A DNA stretch of 64,000 nucleotides, taken from contig NZ_BBYK01000051.1 of the NCBI RefSeq assembly GCF_001570365.1, forward strand, positions 62,001-126,000, given 5' to 3'. This DNA comes from Microtetraspora fusca. GTDB lineage: Bacteria > Actinomycetota > Actinomycetes > Streptosporangiales > Streptosporangiaceae. Below the pieces are notes generated by a model that was not told the DNA's origin, searched no databases, and saw nothing but the letters and a program-made list of their open reading frames with translations. A program made the translations under genes and the position numbers. Every line of letters begins with the position of its first letter. Position 1 is the first letter of the stretch. Below are positions 34,469 through 42,979 of this stretch, piece by piece.

Positions 34469-36142
34469 CTACGACTCCTTCAACACACGGTCGTGCAGTT
34501 GGGTGACCACATTACGGGCCGACTCGAACGAACCGGCCTGCCATGCGATGAGTTGGGTGAGCCAGTCCCCGGCGAAGTAGACCCGGCCGTCGGGTTTCTG
34601 CAGGTGCGCGAACCCACCCTCGTACGACGGCCAGGCGACCCAGCCACCCTCGATGTACGGCTGCCGCTGCCAGGCGATGGAGACACTGGAGAGGAGCCCC
34701 CGGCCGTACTTCTCCCCGTGGATCTCCGCGCCCCCGGCGAGCGCGCGCCGCCGCCGCTCCGCGTGGGTGAGCCGCCCGTACGCCTCGGCGTTCGCGCCGG
34801 TGTTGTAGTAGCCGACGACCAGGCCGCTCCGGCCGTGGAAGCCGTACGACGGGTACCAGATGTGCTGAATGTCAAGGTCGGTCTCGGTCACGCCGCCGTA
34901 GATGTGGTCGTCGTCCTCCCACCAGCGCGTCCGGTACTCCAGCCCGATCTTTCCCGTGGACACCGGCTTCGGCGTGGACAGCGCGTCCACGCTGCGGCGG
35001 TCGAGGTTGCCGGGGATCCGCGCGAGGATGTGCGGCGGCAGCGCGGCGACGCAGTAGTCGGCCCGGATCGACCCGCCCTTGTACGCGACCTCCACGCCGT
35101 CGGGACGGTTGGTGACCCGGGTGACCGGGGCCGAGGTGCGGATCCGGTCCGCGCCGACCGCTTTGACGAGCCCGGTGACGATCGCGTCCATGCCCCCCAC
35201 GGGCTGGAACATCGGCATGGCCTGGTCGTAGGCGAGCCCGAAGCTCACCGGCCGCCCGATCCGGTAGCCGAGCACCTCGCTCAGGGACGGCGGCGCCCCC
35301 GCGGGCTCGCCCCTGCGCTCGCCCCCCGTGTACGCGTACCGGTCGCCGATGTCGCCGAAGGCGGAAAGGAAATCGAGCAGCAGCTCCTTGTCCTGCGCGG
35401 TCAGCCGCCGGTCGAGCGCGCCGTCGTTGGTCGCCTTGGCCAGCAGTTCGCTGATGTAGCCGTAGGTGTCCGCGCGGGCGGTGCGCGCCCGCATCGCGGC
35501 CTTCATCCCGCTCGTGTAGACGTAGGCGCTGGGGTTCTCGTTGACGAACACCTCGATCGGGACGCCCAGCGCCCGGCAGTAGTCGAGGGTGATCATCCAC
35601 TGGGCGATGCGTCCGGGGCCCGCGTTGAAGTAGACGTCCTCGCCGAAGGTCGCCTCCTGGGTCGCCCCGGAGATCTCGGGAAGCCGGTCGCCGCGCCGGA
35701 GCGTGAGGTTGCGCCCGCCGACCCGGTCACGCGCTTCCAGGATCGTGCAGTCGTAGCCCGCCTTGCCCAGCTCGTACGCGCAGGCGAGCCCGGCGACGCC
35801 CGCGCCGAGGATCACGACCGTGGCCCCGGCCCGGCCGCTCAAGGAGAAGTCGGACTTCCGGGGCGGGGTGTAGTCCCTGGTCTGCCGGTCGGGGGCGAGG
35901 CCGAGCGCGCCCATCGCGGCGTACATCGCGCCCGCGCCGCCGGCCGCGCCGAGGCCGACGAGGAGCCCGCGCCGGGTGAGCGTGCGGCCCCTCCCCCCAC
36001 CGACCGGTAAGCCGGCCGGTGAGCCGTCCGGTGAGCCTTTACCCGGCCCGCCGGGTAAGCCGCCGCCCGGTCCGCCCGGTGAACCGCCGCCCGGTCCGCC
36101 CGGTGAACCGCCGTCCGGCACGCCGCTGTCCGCCGTCGTCAC
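34469..36142 (-). CDS. Tat-exported flavin amine oxidase
   Basis: A 557-residue FAD-dependent amine oxidase (monoamine oxidase/L-amino-acid oxidase family). The N-terminus of about 50 residues is Gly/Pro/Ser repeats (GGSPGGPG type), followed by a twin-arginine signal RTLTRRGLLVGLGAAGGAGAMYAAM. The FAD domain follows with VVILGAGVAGLACAYELGKAGYDCTILEARDRVGGRN. The C-terminal FAD block is RVYFAGDWLTQLIAWQAGSFESA. A GTG start at 36142 lies just after the peptidase stop. Oxidation of an amine or amino acid outside the membrane is inferred; the substrate is unknown. Confidence 0.88.
   Translation of the reverse strand: MTTADSGVPDGGSPGGPGGGSPGGPGGGLPGGPGKGSPDGSPAGLPVGGGRGRTLTRRGLLVGLGAAGGAGAMYAAMGALGLAPDRQTRDYTPPRKSDFSLSGRAGATVVILGAGVAGLACAYELGKAGYDCTILEARDRVGGRNLTLRRGDRLPEISGATQEATFGEDVYFNAGPGRIAQWMITLDYCRALGVPIEVFVNENPSAYVYTSGMKAAMRARTARADTYGYISELLAKATNDGALDRRLTAQDKELLLDFLSAFGDIGDRYAYTGGERRGEPAGAPPSLSEVLGYRIGRPVSFGLAYDQAMPMFQPVGGMDAIVTGLVKAVGADRIRTSAPVTRVTNRPDGVEVAYKGGSIRADYCVAALPPHILARIPGNLDRRSVDALSTPKPVSTGKIGLEYRTRWWEDDDHIYGGVTETDLDIQHIWYPSYGFHGRSGLVVGYYNTGANAEAYGRLTHAERRRRALAGGAEIHGEKYGRGLLSSVSIAWQRQPYIEGGWVAWPSYEGGFAHLQKPDGRVYFAGDWLTQLIAWQAGSFESARNVVTQLHDRVLKES
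36062..36109. repeat. 24-bp tandem repeat in the amine oxidase N-terminus
   Basis: Two exact 24-base units (beginning CCGCCCGGTCCGCCCGGTGA at 36062 and 36086), with degenerate further units on both sides. They encode the Gly-Ser-Pro-Gly repeats that precede the Tat signal. Length variation between strains would be expected. Confidence 0.65.
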
Positions 36143-36151
36143 ACCATCGCC

Positions 36152-36994
36152 TCAGCCGTAGATGCCGCTGCCGCACGCGACCGACCCGGCGATCATGGCG
36201 AAGATGCCGAAGAGCGCCATGATCTCGCGATAGTCGTCCGTGCTGAACTCGGTGTGCCGGGGGCCGACCTGCCGGGTGCCGGGCACCAGCCCGCAGCCCG
36301 CGGCGATCGCGGTCGAGTTCCATTCGACCCCCAGCGTGTACGGCGGAGCCACGACGTACGGCCGGAAGTCGGCCAGCCTGCCGATCGCCCGCGTCGCCGC
36401 CTCCCTGATGCGGGCCTGGGCGACGCTGGGCGGCAGCAGCTCGGCGGAGAAGCGGTCCACGCCCTTCTTGACGGCCACGGTCTCGACGTCGCCGAGCAGC
36501 TCACGCGCCTCCTCACACACCGCCTCGTCGCCGGTGATCAGCGCGACGGGCACGCCCATCGACCCGGCGAACCCCGCGACCAGCCGGGTCTCCCCGCAGA
36601 TCTCGCCGTTCAGGTAGACGTTCTGGATCTCCTTGCCCATCCAGGTGTGGTTGAGCACGCCGTGCTGGACGCCCGCCCGCGCGTGGTACCCGGCGAAGCA
36701 GGCGGCGGCGAAGTCGGGAGTGAGGCCCTGCCCCATCCGGTGCGGCTTGCCCGGCCCCCGGATGAGCGTCGCCCTCAGGTCGATCAGGTCGATCCGCAGG
36801 TTCTTGGTCGAGCCGTGGGCGTCGTTGATCAGCACGGACTCGGCTCCGGCGTCGAAGGCGCCCGCGACGACGGCGTTGGCGTCGCCGGTCATCAGCTCGC
36901 AGCCGCGCTCGTACCCACGGCCGCCGGCGTGCATCTCCTCCGGGTCCGTCAGCCCGGTCACGCCCTCCATGTCGACGGAGAGATAGATCTTCAC
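36152..36994 (-). CDS. dppA: D-aminopeptidase, DppA family (M55)
   Basis: A 280-residue zinc peptidase of family M55, which removes D-amino acids from peptides such as D-Ala-D-Ala. It starts GTG AAG ATC TAT; the metal ligands of B. subtilis DppA are at nearly identical positions: D8 and E10 in SVDMEG, H60 in NDAHGS, H104 in AGYHARAG and E131 in LNGEICGE. The putative nucleophile His is in LNHTWMG (H116). The GTG overlaps the stop of the PP-loop gene by 4 bases. Soluble and cytoplasmic by sequence, it may form the decameric ring of the family. The substrate in this operon is unknown. Confidence 0.93.
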   Translation of the reverse strand: MKIYLSVDMEGVTGLTDPEEMHAGGRGYERGCELMTGDANAVVAGAFDAGAESVLINDAHGSTKNLRIDLIDLRATLIRGPGKPHRMGQGLTPDFAAACFAGYHARAGVQHGVLNHTWMGKEIQNVYLNGEICGETRLVAGFAGSMGVPVALITGDEAVCEEARELLGDVETVAVKKGVDRFSAELLPPSVAQARIREAATRAIGRLADFRPYVVAPPYTLGVEWNSTAIAAGCGLVPGTRQVGPRHTEFSTDDYREIMALFGIFAMIAGSVACGSGIYG

Positions 36995-38268
36995 CCGATC
37001 CCCCAGTTCTCCACCCGGGCGCACTCGTCCGGGGTCATCAGTCCCACGCCTTCCATGTACGCGGCGACCCGCTCGCGCCAGGGCTCCGGGATCTCCTCGA
37101 TCGCGGGCGGGTAGCAGTGGTCCAGCCAGCGGGTGGACTCCTCCGTCGCGCCCAGGAGCTCGGCGGCGCGGGCGAACGGCGTGCTCTCGATCCCGGGCAC
37201 CCGCGCGCAGCCGTACTCGATCATCTCCTGCCCGCCGTACGGCGGCGGCTCCTGCCACTTCCGGGCGACCGCGCTCTTCGCGGTGAGCGTGGTCGCGAGC
37301 GGACGACGCTCGACGGCGGCCTGGATCAGCTCCTTGTACAGGCACTTGCCGCAGGTGCCGCAGGGCCCGTCGCCGGAGCCGCGCAGGCACCAGCGCACCA
37401 GGTCGCGCAGCTCGGATTCGAGCGCGACGCGCATGGTCACGGCCTCGCTGACGCCGCCGACCGGCAGCACGACCGGCAGCCCGGCAGCCGCGAACACCCG
37501 GCCCCACATCCCTTCCGGCGCCCACATCGGATTGTCGGGGGTGTACCTGTGCAGGTACCTGTCGCCGCCCAGCCAGCGGGACCCCAGCTCGTAGCCCATG
37601 GCGATGCCGCCCAGGTCCAGCTCGTCGGCGAGAAGGAGCGCGCCCGCCGCGACCGCGTGATGCTCGGGATAGCCCGGCCGGGGGTAGGCGAGCAGGAACT
37701 CCAGGTCGGATCGTACGACACTCAGCTCGCGCTCTGTCCGCGCGGCGAGCCGGGCGAGCACGTCGGCGCGGTAGTGCGTCCACCGGTTCGGGACACGGGG
37801 GTGGCTGATGCGCCGGAAGTGGACCAGCGGGGCGTCGGGCAGGATCGCGGCCACCGCGACGGAGTCCGCGCCGCCGCTGTAGGAGATCGCCAGCCGGCTC
37901 CCCGTCCTCGGCCGTTCGCCGACCGGCCCGGCCTCGATGCCCCAGCCGTCGAGGATGGCCTCGGCGAGCTCCGGGGAGATCGGCCGGTCGAAGGTCACCC
38001 GCCGCCGCGTCCACGGCGCCGCCACCGTCCAGGCCGCCACCGCGAGCAGGTCCGGGTGCACGTACGGCTCGCCGCGGCGCGCGTACGGCGCGGCGGGGCC
38101 GGCGGGCGGGAGCCGTACGTGGCAGGAGTTGGTGCGCAGCTCCATCCGCTGGCCGTCGGTGCAGACGCCGGTGGTGGCGTCCTCGGGATCGAGCAGGAAG
38201 GTGAGCCGCCAGACGCGCTCGCCGATGCCGTCCCGCGCCTGCTCCTCGGCCGTCCAGGTGACGCGCAC
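36991..38268 (-). CDS. PP-loop ATPase with CxxCxxC knuckle, unknown product
   Basis: A 425-residue protein. Residues about 1-115 form an uncharacterised N-terminal domain (VRLPPAGPAAPYARRGEPYVHPDLLAVAAWTVAAPWTRRRV). A PP-loop ATP pyrophosphatase domain starts at 125 with RLAISYSGGADSVAVAA (SGGADS 131-136). A QueC-like Cys cluster GPCGTCGKC (C303, C306, C309, with C294 nearby) probably binds zinc. PP-loop enzymes adenylate a carbonyl or carboxyl for attack by N or S; here the acceptor is not known. The stop overlaps the dppA start by 4 bases, and the upstream coiled-coil gene ends 2 bases before its ATG. I do not recognise a characterised homologue. Confidence 0.8.
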   Translation of the reverse strand: MRVTWTAEEQARDGIGERVWRLTFLLDPEDATTGVCTDGQRMELRTNSCHVRLPPAGPAAPYARRGEPYVHPDLLAVAAWTVAAPWTRRRVTFDRPISPELAEAILDGWGIEAGPVGERPRTGSRLAISYSGGADSVAVAAILPDAPLVHFRRISHPRVPNRWTHYRADVLARLAARTERELSVVRSDLEFLLAYPRPGYPEHHAVAAGALLLADELDLGGIAMGYELGSRWLGGDRYLHRYTPDNPMWAPEGMWGRVFAAAGLPVVLPVGGVSEAVTMRVALESELRDLVRWCLRGSGDGPCGTCGKCLYKELIQAAVERRPLATTLTAKSAVARKWQEPPPYGGQEMIEYGCARVPGIESTPFARAAELLGATEESTRWLDHCYPPAIEEIPEPWRERVAAYMEGVGLMTPDECARVENWGIG

Positions 38269-38270
38269 CG

Positions 38271-38651
38271 CTACTCCGCGTCCGCGGCCACGGTCTCCCG
38301 GGCCCGCGACTCGGTCCGCAGCTCAGCCCGGAGCGCGTCGATCGCCTGCCACACGAGCATCTCGTTCTGCAGCAGGCGGTCGAGGGCGTCGGCGGTCTCG
38401 GTCGCCAGCCGGTGCGCGTCGGTGCCCTTGGGGTCGGGCGCGGGGGCCTTGGGCGGGGTGATGATCGCCTGCCTCATCCGGTCGACCTCTCCGCGCAGCG
38501 CCGCGACCTCCTTGCGCAGCAGCTGGACCTCCCACAAAGCGTCCTTGACGTCCTTGCGATGCTCTGTCTTGGTGACGTACCGGGCGTCTATCCGGGAGCG
38601 CACCGCCCGTCGGAGCCGGGCAGGGATCAGTGCGCGTATGACGAACCGCAT
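38271..38651 (-). CDS. Small coiled-coil protein, first gene of the operon
   Basis: A 126-residue protein. It has a basic, partly hydrophobic N-terminus (MRFVIRALIPARLRRAVRSRIDARYV), a heptad-like coiled coil (EHRKDVKDALWEVQLLRKEVAALRGEVDRMRQ), a Pro/Ala linker and a second helix (LATETADALDRLLQNEMLVWQAIDALRAELRTESRAR). There is no known domain; an oligomerising or scaffold role is only a guess. ATG 38651 is preceded by TATGGT (38660-38665, minus) 8 bases upstream and no Shine-Dalgarno. An in-frame TTG at 38672 is less likely. It heads a five-gene operon reaching 33956. Confidence 0.72.
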   Translation of the reverse strand: MRFVIRALIPARLRRAVRSRIDARYVTKTEHRKDVKDALWEVQLLRKEVAALRGEVDRMRQAIITPPKAPAPDPKGTDAHRLATETADALDRLLQNEMLVWQAIDALRAELRTESRARETVAADAE

Positions 38652-38742
38652 AAACCGACACCATAGCGGCAAAGTCTCGCAATTTTCGGAGTCTATTTAT
38701 TTGCCCGCCGGCACCGACTTATCTCGCTATTTGCGCAAGGCT

Positions 38743-38779
38743 CCGCACCCGCTCCTCCCTACCGGGCGAACGGGTGCGG
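38743..38779 (-). terminator. Terminator hairpin after the enoyl-CoA hydratase gene
   Basis: CCGCACCCG (38743-38751) pairs perfectly with CGGGTGCGG (38771-38779) across a 19-base loop, 14 bases after the hydratase stop. It separates the glucan/hydratase group from the five-gene operon downstream. Confidence 0.65.
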
Positions 38780-38793
38780 TCCCGGCCTTCTGA

Positions 38794-39567
38794 TCAGCGG
38801 CCGGTGAACTTCGGGCGGCGCTTCTCCGCGAACGCGCCCATGCCCTCCTTGGCGTCCTCGGTGGCGAACAGGCCGGAGAACTGGATTCGCTCGATCTCCA
38901 GGCCGGTGTCGAGGTCGGTCTCCAGGCCGTGGTCGATGGCCTGCTTCGCGGCGCGGATCGCCACGGCGGGGCCGCCCACGAAGGTCGCGGCCAACTCCAG
39001 CGCGGCGGTGTAGACCTCGTCGTCCGGGACCACACGATCCACCAGGCCGATCGCCAGCGCCTCGGCCGCGTCCACGTGCCTGCCGGTGTAGATCAGGTCC
39101 TTGGCCTTGGCCGGGCCGACGAGCCGGGGCAGCCGCTGGGTGCCGCCCGCGCCGGGGATGATGCCCAGCGTGATCTCCGGCTGGCCCAGCTTGGCGCTCT
39201 CCCCCGCCACCCGGAAGTCGGCGCAGAGGGCCAGCTCGCAGCCGCCTCCGAGGGCGTACCCGGTGATCGCCGCGATGACGGGCTTGCCGATCTCGGCGAC
39301 GGCGGTGAAGCAGGACTGCAGCGCACTGGAGTGCCGCGCCATGTCGGCGTACGACATGACGGCCATCTCCTTGATGTCGGCGCCGGCCGCGAACACCCGC
39401 TCGCCGCCATAGATGATCACCGCGGCGACCATCGGATCGGCGTCAACGAGCCGCGCGCACTCGGCGATCTCCTCCTGGACCTGCCGGTTCAGGGCGTTCA
39501 TCTTGGGCCGGTCGAGCCGGATGGTCGCGATCTGGTCGATGATCTCAACGCTGACGAACTCGCCCAT
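38794..39567 (-). CDS. Enoyl-CoA hydratase
   Basis: A 257-residue crotonase-fold enzyme that hydrates 2-enoyl-CoA in fatty acid degradation. Both catalytic glutamates are present in their blocks, [16 protein letters not shown] and [25 protein letters not shown]. The oxyanion-hole region [15 protein letters not shown] and the trimer tail [13 protein letters not shown] are also typical. ATG 39567 has GAAGGGA upstream. It is downstream of the GT4 gene by 62 bases but has no obvious link to glucan metabolism. Confidence 0.94.
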   Translation of the reverse strand: MGEFVSVEIIDQIATIRLDRPKMNALNRQVQEEIAECARLVDADPMVAAVIIYGGERVFAAGADIKEMAVMSYADMARHSSALQSCFTAVAEIGKPVIAAITGYALGGGCELALCADFRVAGESAKLGQPEITLGIIPGAGGTQRLPRLVGPAKAKDLIYTGRHVDAAEALAIGLVDRVVPDDEVYTAALELAATFVGGPAVAIRAAKQAIDHGLETDLDTGLEIERIQFSGLFATEDAKEGMGAFAEKRRPKFTGR

Positions 39568-39629
39568 GACACCGTCGTCCCTTCGGTTAGCCGACACGCA
39601 TCGCCACTCGTTCCCGTGGCGTGACCACC

Positions 39630-40724
39630 CTACGACCGTGCCAGCGGAAGATCGTGGGGTGATCCGGTCCGGCGACCCCGGACGACCCGGTGATAGACGT
39701 GCTCGTACGCCCTGACCATGACGGGGACGTCGAAGTGGCGGGCGACGTGGGCGCGGCAGACCGCCGGGTCCAGGCTCTCCACCGCCTCGACCGCCGTGGG
39801 CAGCTCGGCCACCCTGCCCCGGACGAACCCGGTCACCCCGTCCGCCACGATCTCCGGGACCGACCCCCGGCCGAGCGCCACGACCGGCGTGCCGCAGGCC
39901 ATCGCCTCGATCATCGTCATGCCGAACGGCTCCTCCCACTGGAGGGGGAAGAGCAGGCAGCGGGCCTTGGACAGCAGCTCGCGCTTCAACTCGGCGTCCG
40001 CCTCACCGACGTACTGCACCCCCTGGCCGAGCCGCGGCTTGACGTACGCCTCGAAGTAGGAGTGCTCGATCTCCTCCGAGCGCTTGCCCGCCAGGATGAT
40101 GCGGCGGCCCACGGCGCGGGCGACCTCGATCGCGAGATGCGCCCCCTTGTCCGGGCTGAACCGGCCGAGCCAGAGAATCCAGTCCTCCTTGAGATCCCGG
40201 AACGGGAAGGTCGCGACGTCCACCGCGTTGTGCACCCGGCCCACCCAGTCGATGTGCGCGCCGCGGGCGCGCTGCGCCGAGGAGATCGCGACCAGCGCCA
40301 CGTCCGCGCCGAGCGCCCGGTAGTAGTCGCCCATCTCGCCGGTGACCACGCCGTGACAGGTGACCACGGTCGGCGCGGCCCGGCTCCCCGCGCCGAGCGG
40401 GCCGGCCAGCGAGTGGTCGTGGACCACGTCGACCACGAGGTCTTCGAGCATCCGCTCCACCTTGGCCGCGTGCAGCACCTCCGGCATCGGGTCCCCGATC
40501 CGCTGCGACGGCGGTTGCTCGTACGTGCGCAGGTCCACTCCCCGCCCCGCGCCGATCAGGGTCACCTGGTGGCCGCGCCGTACGAGCCCGGCGACCAGGT
40601 CGGCGACCATCGACTCGATGCCCCCGTAACCGCGCGGCGGGACCTCGTACCAGGGCGGCGCGATCATGGCGATCCGGAGGGGGGCGGGTCCGTGTCCCTT
40701 CCGCCGTAGATTGCCCGCTTCCAT
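39630..40724 (-). CDS. GT4 family glycosyltransferase
   Basis: A 364-residue retaining glycosyltransferase with GT-B fold. It has LRIAMIAPPWYEVPPRGYGGIESMVADLV at the N-terminus, VVHDHSLAGP and VVTCHGVV in the acceptor domain. In the donor domain it has WLGRFSPDKGAHLAIEVARAVG and the E-x7-E motif EEPFGMTMIEAMACGTPVVALGRGSVPEIV. Donor and acceptor are unknown. It is cotranscribed after the debranching enzyme (16-base gap, good Shine-Dalgarno GGAGGCGGGAG). It does not start like the maltose-1-phosphate synthase GlgM, so I do not call it that. Confidence 0.88.
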   Translation of the reverse strand: MEAGNLRRKGHGPAPLRIAMIAPPWYEVPPRGYGGIESMVADLVAGLVRRGHQVTLIGAGRGVDLRTYEQPPSQRIGDPMPEVLHAAKVERMLEDLVVDVVHDHSLAGPLGAGSRAAPTVVTCHGVVTGEMGDYYRALGADVALVAISSAQRARGAHIDWVGRVHNAVDVATFPFRDLKEDWILWLGRFSPDKGAHLAIEVARAVGRRIILAGKRSEEIEHSYFEAYVKPRLGQGVQYVGEADAELKRELLSKARCLLFPLQWEEPFGMTMIEAMACGTPVVALGRGSVPEIVADGVTGFVRGRVAELPTAVEAVESLDPAVCRAHVARHFDVPVMVRAYEHVYHRVVRGRRTGSPHDLPLARS

Positions 40725-40740
40725 CTCCCGCCTCCGTTCG

Positions 40741-42876
40741 CTATCGGACGTTCGCGACCATCGTGCTGATCGGGGAGCGCGCCTCGCGCATGATCACGAT
40801 GTCCTCCGGGAGGCCGGTGACCCGGGCGGCGCCGTCCTCGTCGACCTCGATGTCGACCCGCGTCCCCGCGATGCGCAGGCCGGTGACGCCGAGCGCCCCG
40901 AACCCCTCCGGCAGCACCGGGTTGATCCACAGCTTCCGGTACGGCACCCACGGGTCGAACCGCAGCAGGGTCCGCAACATGTGGATGGGCGTCGCCGCGG
41001 CCCACGCCTGCGGCGAGCACGACGTCGGGTACGGCACCGGCACGGGGAAGTCCCGGCGGTCGAACCCGCAGTAGAGCTCGGGCAACCGGCCACCGAACGC
41101 CTTGGCCGCGTCGAGGACGGCCGTGATGACCCGCTGGGATTCCGCCACGAAGCCGTAGCGCATCAGCCCGCCCGCCACGATGGCGTTGTCGTGGGGCCAG
41201 ACGGAGCCGTTGTGATAGCTCATCGGGTTGTACGCGGCCATGTCGGTGGAGAGCGTCCTGACGCCGAACCCGCTGAACATCACGTCCGACATCAGGTGGT
41301 CGGCCACGAGCCGGGCCCGCTCCGGCTCGACGATGCCGGTCCACAGGCAGTGGCCCATGTTGGAGGCGAGGCTGTCGATGGGCACGCCGCTGCGGTCGAG
41401 CCCGATCGCGTAGTAGCCGCGGTCGGGCAGCCAGAACCGCTCGTTGAACGCCGCGCGGATGCGCTGGGCGCGCTCCTTGCACCGCCGTTCCGTCTCGGTG
41501 TCGCCCGCCTCGTGGGCGAAGTGGCCGCGCGCGATGTAGGCGGAGTACACGTACCCCTGCACCTCGGCGAGCGCGATGGGCGGCCGGGCCAGCGTGCCGT
41601 CGGCGAAGTTGACCCCGTCGAAGGAGTCCTTCCACCCCTGGTGGATCAGGCCCTGGTCGGTCTTGCGGCAGTACCAGAGGAACTCGTCCTCACCGCCCTC
41701 ACCGCCGTAGTCCTCGATCCAGGCGAGCGCGGCGTCGGCGGGCGGCAGCAGCTCCTCGACCTCCTGCCGGTGCAGCCCCCAGCGGCGCAGCTCGCCGAGG
41801 AGCATCACGAACAGCGGGGTCGAGTCGACCGAGCCGTAGTAGGCGTTCCCGCCGAGCGGCGAGGTGGGGGTGGCCACGCCGAACCGCAGCTCGTGCAGGA
41901 TCTTGCCCGGCTCCTCCTCCGTCAGCGGGTTCACCCGCCTGCCCTGCAGGCGGGCCAGCCGGCGCAACGTGCCGAGCGCGAGCGACCGGTCCAGCGTCAG
42001 CGCGAACCACGAGGCCAGCAGCGAGTCACGGCCGAACAGGGTCATGAACCAGGGGGCGCCCGCCGCGATCGACGGCGGATCCTCCGGATATTCGGCCTCG
42101 AACAGCCGGAGCGACCCGAGGTCCTCCCGCGCGGCGCGCACCGCCTGGGTGAGGAAGGCGTCCGACGTCACGACCTCCGGGACCTGCCGCTCCCAGTCGG
42201 CCCGCCGTACGGCCGGCTCCGCCCGTTCGAGGGTGGCGAACCAGGCCTGTGACTCCTCCTCCTCGATGATCGGGTTCACGTGGACCGCGGCGAGCCACTC
42301 GCCCCGCGCGGGCACGACGACCCGGAAGGTCAGCAGGCCGGGTACGGCCAGCACGCCCGCGGAGAGGACCGCCACCCCCCTGCCCCGGCTCATGGAGTAG
42401 ATCCGCACGCCGTCCGGGCTGGTCGTGACGTCGATGTCGGGGACGTGGCGGACCCGATCGGTCTTGACCTCGAACAGATCGGCCACGTCCGAACCGACGT
42501 GCAGCTCGACCAGGCACCCGGCCGCCTCGTCGGAGAGGTTGCGCAGCGTGATGTCCTCGCGCAGCCCGCCGCCGACGTACCGGTCGCGCAGGACCAGCAG
42601 GCTGCTCTCCGCGCGACCGGGGCGTGGCCGGGTCCGGCCGAGGAACACCGCGTGGTACGGCTCGGCCGGCAACACCTGCAACGGCTCGATCGGAGCCTCG
42701 TCCACCCGAAGCTCCCACCGGCAGAGCAGCCGGGTGTCGGCGTGGTAGACGCCCTGGGCGCCCCCCGGCACGATGTCGCCGTTGCGGTCGGACACGCAGA
42801 ACGAGCTGCCCTCGACCAGCGTCACCGTCGCGCCCCCCAGCGCGGACGGCTGCCCCTCGAACGTCCAACCGTTCAT
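40741..42876 (-). CDS. Amylo-alpha-1,6-glucosidase-type glycogen debranching enzyme
   Basis: A 711-residue protein. The N-terminal beta-sandwich (about 1-260: TLVEGSSFCVSDRNGDIVPGGAQGVYHADTRLLCRWEL) is the GDE N-terminal domain. An (alpha/alpha)6 barrel follows (from about 275: APWFMTLFGRDSLLASWFALTLDRSLALGTLRRLARLQGRRVNPLTEEEPGKILHELRFG, then YNPMSYHNGSVWPHDNAIVAGGLMRYGF). This group hydrolyses alpha-1,6 branches or related glucosides. It lies between the phosphorylase and GT4 genes in one direction, consistent with glucan breakdown. Confidence 0.9.
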   Translation of the reverse strand: MNGWTFEGQPSALGGATVTLVEGSSFCVSDRNGDIVPGGAQGVYHADTRLLCRWELRVDEAPIEPLQVLPAEPYHAVFLGRTRPRPGRAESSLLVLRDRYVGGGLREDITLRNLSDEAAGCLVELHVGSDVADLFEVKTDRVRHVPDIDVTTSPDGVRIYSMSRGRGVAVLSAGVLAVPGLLTFRVVVPARGEWLAAVHVNPIIEEEESQAWFATLERAEPAVRRADWERQVPEVVTSDAFLTQAVRAAREDLGSLRLFEAEYPEDPPSIAAGAPWFMTLFGRDSLLASWFALTLDRSLALGTLRRLARLQGRRVNPLTEEEPGKILHELRFGVATPTSPLGGNAYYGSVDSTPLFVMLLGELRRWGLHRQEVEELLPPADAALAWIEDYGGEGGEDEFLWYCRKTDQGLIHQGWKDSFDGVNFADGTLARPPIALAEVQGYVYSAYIARGHFAHEAGDTETERRCKERAQRIRAAFNERFWLPDRGYYAIGLDRSGVPIDSLASNMGHCLWTGIVEPERARLVADHLMSDVMFSGFGVRTLSTDMAAYNPMSYHNGSVWPHDNAIVAGGLMRYGFVAESQRVITAVLDAAKAFGGRLPELYCGFDRRDFPVPVPYPTSCSPQAWAAATPIHMLRTLLRFDPWVPYRKLWINPVLPEGFGALGVTGLRIAGTRVDIEVDEDGAARVTGLPEDIVIMREARSPISTMVANVR

Positions 42877-42979
42877 GATCCCCCCAGGACCGGTTCGTCC
42901 GATTCATCCAGTTTGCCTCCTGGGGGTGCGGAGCCCACGGAGAGCGGCCCGGATGCCGGCCGTACCGGTCAGGGGGAGA

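Noticed and set aside
30206-36010. A continuous 1934-codon plus-strand open frame opposite the kinases and the amine oxidase
   Set aside because: It is antisense to well-supported genes, its translation is Arg/Gly/Asp/Val-rich low-complexity sequence without domains, and such frames are common in very GC-rich DNA.
39630-40724. The GT4 gene as GlgM (maltose-1-phosphate synthase)
   Set aside because: The N-terminal sequence and acceptor-domain blocks do not resemble the GlgA/GlgM group, and the maltokinase-TreS route already supplies maltose-1-phosphate here.
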